Shown piece after piece: positions 54,571 through 64,000 of a DNA stretch of 64,000 nucleotides. The DNA is from Hydrangea macrophylla. Lineage: Eukaryota > Streptophyta > Magnoliopsida > Cornales > Hydrangeaceae. The translations under genes and the position numbers were made by a program. The DNA is taken from the NCBI GenBank assembly GCA_033977485.1, contig CM066991.1, forward strand, positions 34,903,850-34,967,849. Direction: 5' to 3'. Position 1 is the stretch's first letter. Each line of letters opens with the position of its first letter. Below the pieces are notes generated by a model. That model made no database searches and was not told the DNA's origin. It worked only from the letters and a program-made list of their open reading frames with translations.

Positions 54571-56702
54571 TGTAGTACCTGTAATTTTCCCTTCGTGTAA
54601 TAAATAAGTTTTTGTATTTGGCTTATTATTTTAATTGTGTGACTATATCGACGTGTTGTAATACTAACTAGACTGTAGGCACCATATTGACTTGACCGTT
54701 ATAAGACTTAACTTAGTCCCATACCTTGACCCAGACCCAGACATTAGAATAATAATCGATTGTACGTAAACTGGGAAAGTGGCACAAAATCTGAGGTAGA
54801 CCCTACAGGGCCGACCATATGGTAGGCCATGTAACCTTCTTATCCATTTATCCATCCAATGGACACTTGTTCATGCACGCACACATGCAAGGAGACACCT
54901 AGCATATGCAAGAGTCTATATAAACATACATGTCTTCATGCATTACACTCTTTTTAACACTTACAATCTACACATATATTTATAGAGAGAGAGAGAGAGC
55001 AAGGAGATGAGTTCTATAGAAAGATAGAAAAAAATTACTAGAGAAACCCAAGCATTCATCCCTCTTCTCTTGTACACACCTCACATGCAAACACATATGT
55101 ACACCCACACCATCATAGAATCCTAGAATTTGTGAGAAGTAGTTTAGAAGACCTACAAAGAATCCTAGAAGAGAAGAAGTTAGAAGACGAAGGAGCTTTT
55201 ACCATTGAAGTTTGAATTCAAGCTTTCTTAAGCTCAATTCCTACATCTAAGACACAATTCCAAGCTTTGGTGAGTCTACTAACTCACTCTAGAACTTATG
55301 TACTATGTAATAATGTCTAGTAAGTGTTTAAGGATGTTATTTTGAAGTTTCCATGCCATGCAATATGATTTTCGAAGTTAAACCCATAGTATAACAATGC
55401 TGTCAAAACTTCTAGAAATAGTGGAGGAATCAATTTCTGGGAGAAGGTTCAAGGAACCAGTTTGTGGGAGTAATCGGTTCCTGGGTTCTATTTTCTTTTA
55501 CCTTTATTCCTAGTCTTTGTTTGGTTGTTCCACAATTTTGTCAACATAAAACATTGTTATATATTGATCAGAAGCTACATGTTAGTAACTTAGTCTTAGT
55601 AACAAATTTATGTAGGTGTTTTATGTGTTAAACTTACGTTAGGTGCTTTGAACTTATGAAAGGAGCTTTAATAGTTGTACTTTGACTCCAAGAAGAATCG
55701 AGATTGTCTGTACCATACTTTTATCTATATGAGACCTTGTTATATCAATCTCAGAGACTATATGATAGTATCATAGACATATTAACTGACTCGTGAATGT
55801 GTTATGTACAAAACTTACAAAGGATGCTTTGAACTTATGAGGCAAGCTTTAATAAGTTGTACATAGGCTCAAGGGTAGTTTTATATGGCTTATTAGGATT
55901 GCTGTGAATATGTTGTACTATCTGGAAGAGTATGTATGTTTAGTACCCCGAGCTTAATATGTTGTACATTGCATAAAGAGAAAGAATCTAAAAGTTGGTA
56001 CCAGAAACTGATAAGTAGGGAGAAATCAGTTTCTAGAACTTCACCCAGAAACCGATTAGTGGAAGTAACCGATTTGCGGGTGTTTTTCAGGGAAAGTTCC
56101 CTTAAGGTATATTCAAGGCTAGGAACAGAACGTTAAAGCTCAATCAAATTTTGTTAGAATATTATGATGTAAAACAGAATGATGGAATCATAAACGGAAT
56201 CTTGATGGTTGTAATAGGAAGTTATCTAATGAACTAAACTCCATAATGAGTAATGCCTAGATGGTGAGGGATATATGAGTATCGGTTGTACTCTATCAGG
56301 AGTAGCTTATACTGAGATTAAGTGTTAGATAACTAAACAAGATCGCGAAGTAAGAAAGGTATAGTTGTCTGGTTGGTGGCCATGAGAGGCCTAGTGTGAT
56401 AACGTATTAGTGTTGTGAGTCGGGACTTCGTGTCGGACTAGTGTCGTGAGTCGAGACTTCGTATCAGACTAGTGTTGTGAGTTAGGACTTTGTGTCAAAC
56501 TTAGTTGGGTTTTCACAGGACTTTGTGTCAGACTAGTATGGTAAGTTGGGATTTTGGGTCAAACTCACCTTGGTTATGGTTGGACTTCGTGTCGGACTTG
56601 TATTGTGAGTTGGGAATTCATGTCAAACTCAGTTTGGTTATGATACGACTACGTGTTGGACTAGTGTTGTGAGTTGGAACTTCATGCCAAACTCAGTTTG
56701 GA
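54571..56702 (+). repeat. 3' LTR of element E, truncated
   Basis: Starts TGTAGTACCTG, parallel to 38187 on, with the TATA box at 54916, a GA run at 54984-55000, the AACCAGTTT phrase at 55438-55490 and 56004-56060, and hairpin array 1 from 56404. It breaks off in that array at about 56702; the matching 5' LTR has another 1.3 kb. The adjacent sequence is a minus-strand pol fragment (F). Confidence 0.85.
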
Positions 56703-57574
56703 CTAGCTTCAAATCCTTGTTTAACTATTGAGCTTCCAAGATATGACTGATGAGAGTCAGTTGCGCGAGAAGACATCTAAAGTGTTGTCCTTCTCCTAAT
56801 TCCACTAGTTGAAGGTCGAACCTGGATAATGTCTCCAATGCTCACCATTCTCTAATCAAAATAGAAGCAATCAATAGGTGGGGTCTTTGGCTCAATGTGT
56901 CAGCTACAACATACGTGGGGTCTTTGGCTCAATGCGTCAGCTACAAAATTTGCTTTACTTAGATGGTATTACAAAGAGAAATCGTAGTCCTTGAGTAGTT
57001 CCATCCACCTTGTCGCATGTTCAACTCCTTTTGAGAGAACATGTACCTTAAACAGATCAAGTAGTTCACTCCATACAAGTAGTGTCTTTGAATCTTTAGA
57101 GCAAACAAGATCGAAGCTAGTTCCAAGTCATGTATTGGATAATTCTTCTTATGTAGTTTCAATTGTCTCAATTCATATGTAATAACATTCCTGTCTTGTA
57201 TCACCACACAACCAAGTCCTCGATGCGATGCGTCACTGTAGATTATGAATTATTCATTAATCCTAGGTATCACAAGTACTGATGCTGAGGTCAATCTCTC
57301 TTTCAATTCTCGAAATGCATCGTCATGCTTATCAGTCCATTCATACTTTGTCTCTTTTCTAGTCAAGCTCGTCAACAGTCCTACTATCTTGGATAATCCT
57401 TGCACTAATCTTTGGTAATATTCAGCCAATCCAAGAAAACTTCTAACTTCAGTCATGTTGGTTGGTCTATTCCAGCTCAGGACTGCATCGATCTTATACG
57501 AGTTTATAGAAATTCCATCCTACGATATCACATATCTTAAGAATTTGACTGCCTGAAGCCAGAATTCACACTTG
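56703..57574 (-). pseudogene. Fragment F: RT/RNase H piece of a Tekay-like chromovirus
   Basis: Minus-strand readings 57250-57456 ([39 protein letters not shown]) and 56959-57207 (RNVITYELRQLKLHKKNYPI, HDLELASILFALKIQRHYLY) match residues 795-950 of C. Left of them are remains of the RNase H/integrase linker, with a 36-bp tandem duplication (56879-56950). The piece ends at the G LTR (57575) in the codons for the FWLQ segment of RT. Neither end has an LTR. Confidence 0.8.
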
Positions 57575-58217
57575 CTGTAGCAACCTGTATTTTTAGGCCC
57601 CTAATAATAAATAAGAAATGTCAGTTTTAATTTATCTAATATATGTTAATTTTAGTTGTGGTATTATATAATTAAATAAATAATGCTCGTGATTATTAAT
57701 AGTTAATTTAATGTTATTTTATTTTCTACTGAGCATTATTCTTAATCGTGATATAACTTCCATAATTTATATTTAGTGATAATATTAGTTATTAATGCAT
57801 TACCATTAATTTGTGACCCCTTAGTAATTTTATTCATATTAATTATGCTTCAGACTGCGCCCCTATGTTATCCCATAATTTGGTATTAAAACTATTAATA
57901 AAAATATTAATCACGTTGCTTACATCTTTTTTGTTTGGTCCCTAATATTTATTTGGGGTATTTTCGTAGACTACCCAGACCAACCTAACTGGACTAACTG
58001 AACCAAACAGATTAAACGGACTAACTGTGTAATTTGTGAAGTGACCACATCAATCAACCAGTTGTGAAATATTCTTCTCATCATCACTCTTACAAAATTG
58101 ATCTTGCAAGTTGCTAAGCCAAACCTTTGCCTATATGTTCACACTTGCAATTCACATACACACACATTTAATTTGGAGAAATAACACTCACAATAAACTT
58201 TGAAAGAGCTCATCTCC

Positions 58218-58220
58218 ATT

Positions 58221-58269
<49 letters not shown>
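58218..58269. repeat. CT microsatellite in the G LTR
   Basis: About 25 uninterrupted CT units. CT/GA runs also occur near the TATA box in the LTRs of C and E. Confidence 0.95.
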
Positions 58270-58272
<3 letters not shown>

Positions 58273-58937
58273 TTATACATATACCCACATAGTCTCAAGC
58301 TCTTCTTTGATCTCCCTCACCCTCAATCACAAGAACAAACATACTCATTTTTGGAAATCTAAGTATGTCACAAGTTACTAGTTAGAAGATAAGAGTAGTG
58401 AACTCCCAAAGCTCTAAGAGGAGCCATAGCCACTCCAGGCTCGAAGATTTTATATTTTTAAAATTTTCGTCTTTCTTCGGCAAGTCGCGCCGCCTTATCT
58501 AAAGACCAGTGAGTCTCTAGAACCCACTCATAATGTAGCATTTGTCATTACACAAAATCCGGGGTATCGAAAGTAAGTATATACACCTATATATGTATAT
58601 ATAGCCATGGAGGCCCGAAATTAGCAATTTCGTAAAACTCAACGAAAAACAATTCTGTAAATTGGAAATGATAGATTATAGTCCCCATAGGTTCAATTTC
58701 AAATCTTATGCCTTAATTTGTAACAGTTGCGACGTACGGTCAAAGTAAAATTTTGACGACTCCCAGATTTTCACCTATAAGTAGAGATACGATAATAATC
58801 GAGATCTAAGACTTATATATTCATAATCTACATGAAAAAAGGAAGAGAACAGTATATTACATGACCTGGTTGGTTCCAGATTGAAAAATAGAAGAAAAAC
58901 TCAATGTTTTCAGTGTCTGCAGGAAGAAGATACAGTG

Positions 58938-58996
58938 CCCAATCGATTGCCATCTTTTGGCAATCGATTGGGACCCTTGCCAATCGATTGCCAATT
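58938..58996. repeat. CAATCGATTG palindromes in the G LTR
   Basis: A 15-bp perfect inverted repeat (58938-58952 and 58958-58972, spacer TCTTT), each arm holding CAATCGATTG, followed by a third copy GCCAATCGATTGCCAA. Confidence 0.95.
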
Positions 58997-59606
58997 TTCA
59001 ACACTGACGACTTTTAGTAAAATGACCACAACTCCCTCTAGAAAACTCGAAAATGTGCACCGTTTGAAGCCTTGGAAACTAGACTCATAGAGCTTTCTTT
59101 TGATATGTAATTCACCTACAAAAATTATAACTTATTTTTTAGGGCATTGCTTCGAAGCATACCCACTTTTGTACTGGTAGCTGAAAAATCATATTAAAGC
59201 ATTCTTTGATGAAATTTCCTATTGACTCATATGTGACTTGATAATTTAGATCATAGATGTTAACTCAATGATCCTAAGTACATTGTACCTTGCTAATACA
59301 GAAAAGGGAAATAGATTTTGAAAGCGAGAATTATATAAGTTGATTTTATCGATAAATAATGCCAAGAAGAAACCGCTCTGATACCTTCTATAAAGCAAAT
59401 GTGAAAAAAAAAGGATTTTAAGTTATATCACTATGATACCTTTATAAGAATATATGTAAAGAAAGAACAAGTCGTATGCCCGCTCTGATACCTCTATATA
59501 AACAAGAAAGATAATAAATTATTCATTTGCATAGTCGAGATGGCATGTATGAAAAGGGGTCGTCGGTCAGCATATATGTTGTGAGAAATGTCTCGGAACG
59601 AGTAAC

Positions 59607-59842
59607 CTTAATTATCCCAGGCCGCTTGAGATACGGTAGGTTAATTAAGAAGGATTGAGCCCAGGCCGCTTTTGATACGGTAGGTCAATCAGAGTCTTAT
59701 GGTAGCCTTAATTATTCTAGGCCGCTGTAGATAAGGTAGATTAATTAAGAGGACTGTCCAGGCCGCTTTTGATACGGTAGGTCAGTCGAGTGGTAACTTT
59801 AAATTATTCCAGGTCGCTTCAGATATGGTAGATTAATTAAAG
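59607..59842. repeat. Hairpin array in the G LTR (5 units)
   Basis: Loop CCAGGCCGCTTTTGATACGG and close variants. Arms are CTTAATTA/TAATTAAG (59607-59649 and 59707-59749), GATTGA/TCAATC (59653-59690), GACTG/CAGTC (59752-59787) and an imperfect CTTTAA/TTAAAG (59797-59842). Confidence 0.85.
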
Positions 59843-60550
59843 TATTCCACAGGTTACTATAACCTTGAATGTCAAGGTATGTCCAAGCCAACTTGAATAC
59901 AGCAAACATATTGATAGACCTTCTAAACTAACGGCATTGCTGGATGGTTCTAGGTGGTCCGAATGAGTCAAGAGATTTTGATCGAGATAAAAAAGTCAGT
60001 AAGGTGAGATGATTTCATTGTTCATGCACAATCTTAATTATTCATTACTCAAACTATTATTAATTATCATACGATGATTGGAATAATGGATTTATCGTAC
60101 TCTAAGGCGTTGAACATTTATAATAACTGTTAATGTACTTTTATATACATTGCTTGTGTGTTCATTATACTCACTCGACTTTCATTAGCTGATGACTTTA
60201 TTTTGTCCTAGACATCCAAAATGTTTAGGAAATGGTTATGTAGGGAAATATGATTATGCCAGCTAGAGAAGCCTGCTGTGTTACTTTTATAATTTAAATA
60301 AAGTTATAATAAGAATGTGGATAATATTTTTATTTGAATAAGGTGTTTGTGTCTTAAGGACAATGTAATATTATTTAAAGTTGTAATGATGTTTAATATT
60401 ATCTTCCATGTTGCTTTATATACTCTGTTTTTTTGGTACATGTCAATCTGAGTACAGGACAAGCGATCCATCACCTGTCATAACCTATGGGTCTAAAATG
60501 GAAATGAACAATTTTCCTTATTTTGCTATGCTAGGGTGTGACAGGATTTT

Positions 60551-60568
60551 TGGTATCAGAGCCTGGGT
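60551..60568 (+). other. Primer binding site of element G
   Basis: TGGTATCAGAGCCTGGGT, Met-tRNA type, seven bases after the LTR end. Confidence 0.92.
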
Positions 60569-60713
60569 TGTATAATTAGGCTTAAGCCTAGAGATAGGTT
60601 ATGATAGCAAAAGGATAGGCGTAGTTGAGTGTTCTCCGAACTAAGGATCCGACATCCAGCTATATTAAGATTTGCCCTGACATAAGGTAGTTTGCTTTTG
60701 TCAGGTTATCAGC

Positions 60714-61181
60714 ATGGAACCATATCTCGTAACCGATGATTTTGGCAGACATGTGATTGGTCCCGACAGGATAGCGCCACACGACTTAGAGATCTATCTT
60801 ACCATGATTCAGTTCTAGGCTAATGTCAGCGTGGAAAATAGTTTCTAGAGAGCCATTCACACTGAGGGGATGGTGGAACTCCACTAAGTTCAGTTAGAGG
60901 CCTTCTATCAGGCCCAGACCGATAGGCTGATAGTAGAGGAAAGGATTAGAAGGATTCTTACACCTGATCTCTATCTACCTGTAGAGATTGAGATGGTATA
61001 GTTGTGCCTAGAACTTCAGGCTGCTCCACTACCAGTTGTAGCTTCAGTGGTAGCTGTACCCGAGGCTGCTATGGCTGCCCCTATGGAGTTCGGAGGAGTC
61101 GAGGTAGTCCTAGATGGATTTGAGCTTGAGCTTCATGATGTTGAGGCACCTGAGCCACTCCCAGTGCTACCCGTAGACCCC
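60714..61181 (+). pseudogene. Leader ORF of element G, four stops, cut by H
   Basis: From ATG 60714 one frame of 156 codons reaches the H insertion: MEPYLVTDDFGRHVIGPDRI, APHDLEIYLTMIQF, QLEAFYQAQTDRLIVEERI, RRILTPDLYLPVEIEM and a C-terminal part rich in A, P, V and E. It is interrupted by TAG 60816, TAG 60846, TAA 60885 and TAG 60999. I do not recognise the protein; it is not a standard chromovirus gag N-terminus. It could be the start of an unusual gag or an extra leader ORF like the acidic one in E. Confidence 0.5.
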
Positions 61182-61302
61182 TGTAGACACCCCATTTTGT
61201 CGGCTATCAGATTTAGGAGACCCATAGCTTGGTGGTTCACAATGATCGTAAAAGACTCAAAAGGACTCCTGGAAGTCAGCTCTATCTCTCAGAATGCTCA
61301 GA

Positions 61303-61690
61303 TTGACCAAACTGCCCCTGAAAGCCCGAAGACTCCCAGATTTGGTCCCGAAGTTCTGAAAACATGCTATGTCATAAGAAAAATGGTAAAAGGAGTTTTA
61401 AAGTAAAACTGGATGAAATCGTCAGCTCCCAGAGACCCCCGGAAGTCCCGGAAGTTCCCCGAAAGTCCCCGTTGACCGGTTTGACCAAGGTTTGACCAGA
61501 GTTTGACCAGAGTTTGACCAAGTTTGACCAAGTTTGACCAAAATTGTCCGAATTCACCAGAATCATTAGAAAAGTATTAAAATGAGTTTTAAAAGAGAAT
61601 CGAGCGAAAACGTCGGCTCCTGGGAGCTCCCGGAGGTTCCCAGAACTTCCCGGGAATCCCAAGTTTGACCAGTTTGACCAAGATTTGACT
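61303..61690 (+). promoter_or_regulatory. W-box cluster in the H LTR (11 sites)
   Basis: TTGACC at 61303, 61472, 61481, 61492, 61503, 61514, 61524, 61534, 61665 and 61674, and TTGACT at 61685. The run 61481-61539 is a tandem array of about 11-bp units. The copy at 5017-5225 has seven sites. Confidence 0.65.
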
Positions 61691-62046
61691 TTGGAATCGG
61701 GGCACCGAAACAATTTTCAAATATTTTTCATGCATACTAGAGGTCAATAGCTTTCCAACGGTATATCGCACATAATTCCTGGATTTAAACTGAATTTATT
61801 TTAAATTTCCGAAGGCGAAAAAGGCGATCAAATCAGCATTTATCGCGAATACCGCAAAACTTTTCAAAGTGACCTATCCCCGAACTATTTTGTATGTAAA
61901 GTAGACTCCATTACCTTTCCAACGGTATATCACAACCTCAATTTGGAGTTCGTATGCATTTTCTGTGAATTTCGGACAAAATAGGGCCTTTTCGCGAATA
62001 CCGGAACCTCTGGGGGCCTAAACGTAATTTTCTGGGCTTCTGAGGA

Positions 62047-62098
62047 GCAGTGCCGCCGCGGCACTGGCCCAGTGCCGCCGCGGCACTCAACCCTCGCA
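62047..62098. repeat. Double GC-rich palindrome in the H LTR
   Basis: AGTGCCG-CCG-CGGCACT twice in tandem with a short spacer (GGCCC). It lies about 140 bp upstream of the TATA box. Confidence 0.9.
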
Positions 62099-62229
62099 GA
62101 GTCTATTTTTGTAATTTTTTTGGGGGTCCAAATTGATTAATTGAAAGCCAAAACGACATAGTTTTATGTTCACAGTTGTTTGGGACCAATGGGAGTACTT
62201 CTAAAACCCCAAAACCACCCCAAATTGGC

Positions 62230-62238
62230 CTATTTAAA
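62230..62238 (+). promoter_or_regulatory. TATA box of the H LTR
   Basis: CTATTTAAA, in the same C-rich setting as CTATATAAA at 5788. Confidence 0.55.
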
Positions 62239-64000
62239 CCCCCCATTGCTCTTCATTTTGGGGGGGCCAAGTGCAAAGCTTGAAAAGTTGTAGAGAAGAA
62301 GAGAGATAGAGATAGGTTTAGAAGAGAGAAAGGGAGCTTCTCCCATTGATTTTCCATAAGAAAGTGAGTTTTATTCTTGTTTTCTTCCATCATCCTTCTA
62401 CATACTTCACATTCAAAGTCCACTCCAACCCTCATTCTTGAGCATTCATGAGATAGGAAGTTACTTCCATGTCCAAATGTCAAAATCTATGAGTGAAACA
62501 CCAAGCTACAAGTCCAAAATCACATTGATTATCATCTATTGATTGCTATTTACTTGCTTTGATTATATATATGTTCATCTCTCCTTATCTCATTTCTTTT
62601 TCTTTGCTTTATTTACTTACTAGTTCATCATCATCTAAGTGATGACATGAAGTTTGGGGTGAGTGAATCCTTATGGATAGTAGCTCTTGACCTCAAAAAC
62701 ATGTTTGATAGATGATGATCATAACCTCAATACTTCCAAGGTATTCTTGAAATGTATTGAAGTTATGTTCAAAAATAAAAATAAATCTCTCCAACAATCT
62801 TGGAGGTTCTTGATGATGAGTTTAATGTTGACATTTTAAGTGGCTATAATCCTTATTGAGTATTGAAAATGTGCTTTCAAAACATCTATTTCAAAACCCC
62901 TCTCAATCCCTCTCATTTGGTTTCAAGAAACAAAACTTTGTTTTCTCCAAAATCTTCAAAACAATGAGTCAAAACAGTGAGTGAGTTGAGTTCAAAGATT
63001 TCTCTAGAACTCAATACTCAACATATGGATGCAAGGCCACTTGAAAAGTCTTCCTAACTCATTGGAGAACACCCATGATTTTTTGTTTGACTTGGAAGTA
63101 CTTGGAAATGGTTCATTTGGATCCCAATATTCCTTCCAAACATTCTGATTTTGCTGTCACAGCAGCTAGGTCCACTTCCAACCTCTTTTACAGAAACCTT
63201 TTCCAAAAGGGGTGGTCCTAACTTATTTTTCCCTTAAAATTCAATGTCGTAGGGAACTTTCTGTATAAAATGGGCCCTTAGATCATTCTTTTTCATTTTC
63301 TAATATTTTCTAACATTTCAGTCGACAATACGGACTCTGTTTCTGAGTGACCTGTGTTGTTTATATGATTTCTCTCAATCTGTGATAGGTATTCAAGATT
63401 GGCCTTTTGGGTTGTGTTCTAGACACAATAAGGAACATCTCCATAAAAAATCATGCATTAAAAACATTCGTATCCCCTCTTTGCAAATTCCCAAAGATCA
63501 TGCTACTGTTCTGTCCACTATTCACAGCAAGTACATTTCAACTTTCATTCTTTGATTTGATGCTCATATGCATTCCGAATTAGTTCATATCTTAGGAAGT
63601 AGTTCATACTACATTTGTACACATCCCATGTTAATTTCATTCATTCATTCATACACATTTTAGACTTCTAAGTCACTCTAGGAATCCATGTACCCAAAAC
63701 ACACTACAACCTTTGCACATTTTTAGATACATACATTGCATTCATGCAAGATTTGGGGTTTTTGTAACTCTTAATCTAGGAAGATTATAAGGAATGATCA
63801 CGATCACACGTTCATGCTTCCCCTTTGATCTAATCATCCTTTCTCATCCGTCCCGGGGATCGAGAGATCTTCTTTTCTCAAAGAATAACATGCATCATAC
63901 TAGCTTGTTAAGCATATTTTCATTTCTTTCTTATTTGTTTCAAGAACAATTCATGTCCCCCTTTAGATTAGGAAGCCTTGATTATTTGATATATGATTGG

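Larger units (their letters stand above)
38187..56702 (+). mobile_element. Element E: chromovirus (Tekay-like), degenerate, split by copia element J
   Basis: 5' LTR (38187-41707), Met PBS, an acidic ORF, gag C-terminus, protease, RT, RNase H, integrase, and after the inserted J (45706-54185) the integrase tail with chromodomain and a 3' LTR (54571 on). The 3' LTR breaks off at about 56702 within its tandem array, so the element is not complete. Stops occur about every 50-100 codons, so E is dead. It resembles C at domain level throughout but is clearly diverged. Confidence 0.85.
57575..60543 (+). repeat. 5' LTR of element G
   Basis: TGTAGCAACCTG to GGTGTGACA. Contains a CT run (58218-58269), three CAATCGATTG palindromes (58938-58996), the hairpin array (59607-59842) and the conserved tail block (60168-60195). 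No coding frame; the reading at 58881-59090 spans the palindromes and is a shadow. Confidence 0.88.
57575..61181 (+). mobile_element. Element G: chromovirus-like retrotransposon, 5' LTR and leader only
   Basis: A 2.97-kb LTR, a Met-tRNA PBS and the beginning of the internal region are present; the H LTR interrupts it at 61182. It has the same LTR plan as C, D and E (palindromic phrase, hairpin array, tail block). No gag core is reached before the break. Confidence 0.75.
61182..64000 (+). mobile_element. Element H: Tat-type LTR, runs off the window
   Basis: Starts TGTAGACACCCC, the Tat LTR tip seen also in B, and is parallel to 4706-7530 to the end of the window. Whether it is the 5' LTR of a full element or a solo LTR cannot be seen. 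It is inserted in the leader ORF of G. About 2.8 of about 3.2 kb is present. Confidence 0.85.

Noticed and set aside
1..64000. Host gene, rRNA, tRNA or organelle insert
   Set aside because: I looked in all coding frames and gaps and found only retrotransposon domains, LTRs and decayed leaders.

Overview
The window is plant nuclear heterochromatin, almost certainly from a large-genome eudicot. I find no host gene, tRNA, rRNA or organellar sequence. Nearly every stretch belongs to one of about nine LTR retrotransposons or fragments, many nested in each other. I label them A to J (there is no I). The species cannot be named from sequence alone.

Left part, 1-22954: two Ty3/gypsy elements of the Tat/Ogre type lie in tandem on the minus strand. 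A (1-10631) enters the window between protease and gag. B (10632-22954) is nearly full length: 5' LTR 20189-22954, PBS, gag, DNGS-type protease, G-patch, RT, RNase H, a second (archaeal-type) RNase H, integrase, then an extra ORF on the opposite strand with its own TATA box. A and B appear to share one LTR, which is split by a plus-strand LTR of a third Tat family (about 4706-7905). That family returns as H (61182 to the window end).

Middle part, 22955-38186: a decayed Tekay-like chromovirus (D, minus) is split by a young, intact Tekay-like chromovirus (C, 24609-34371). C has two 2.52-kb LTRs, an exact ACTAA target duplication, a Met-tRNA PBS and one uninterrupted 1499-codon gag-pol frame with chromodomain.

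Right part, 38187-64000: a decayed chromovirus E (plus; 5' LTR 38187-41707, truncated 3' LTR 54571-56702) is split inside its integrase GPF motif by a Ty1/copia element J (45706-54185). Then come a minus-strand chromovirus fragment F, the 5' LTR and leader ORF of another chromovirus-like element G (57575-61181), and the start of H.

Only C looks able to code for its own movement. The others carry many stop codons and frameshifts, and a number of the stops sit at former glutamine codons (CAG/CAA to TAG/TAA), as expected from decay of methylated DNA.

The most interesting signal is in the LTRs. Four chromovirus-like LTRs (C, D, E, G) each carry a tandem array of short hairpins. Loop sequence is nearly constant within an array while the stem arms change together so pairing is kept. 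The arrays differ in sequence between families, yet their near edges all lie about 665-800 bp from the LTR 3' end. Other signals are an expanding cluster of WRKY W-boxes in the A/H-type LTR, family-specific short palindromes near promoters, a freshly made 20-bp inverted repeat in one J LTR, and a TATA-driven antisense ORF in B.
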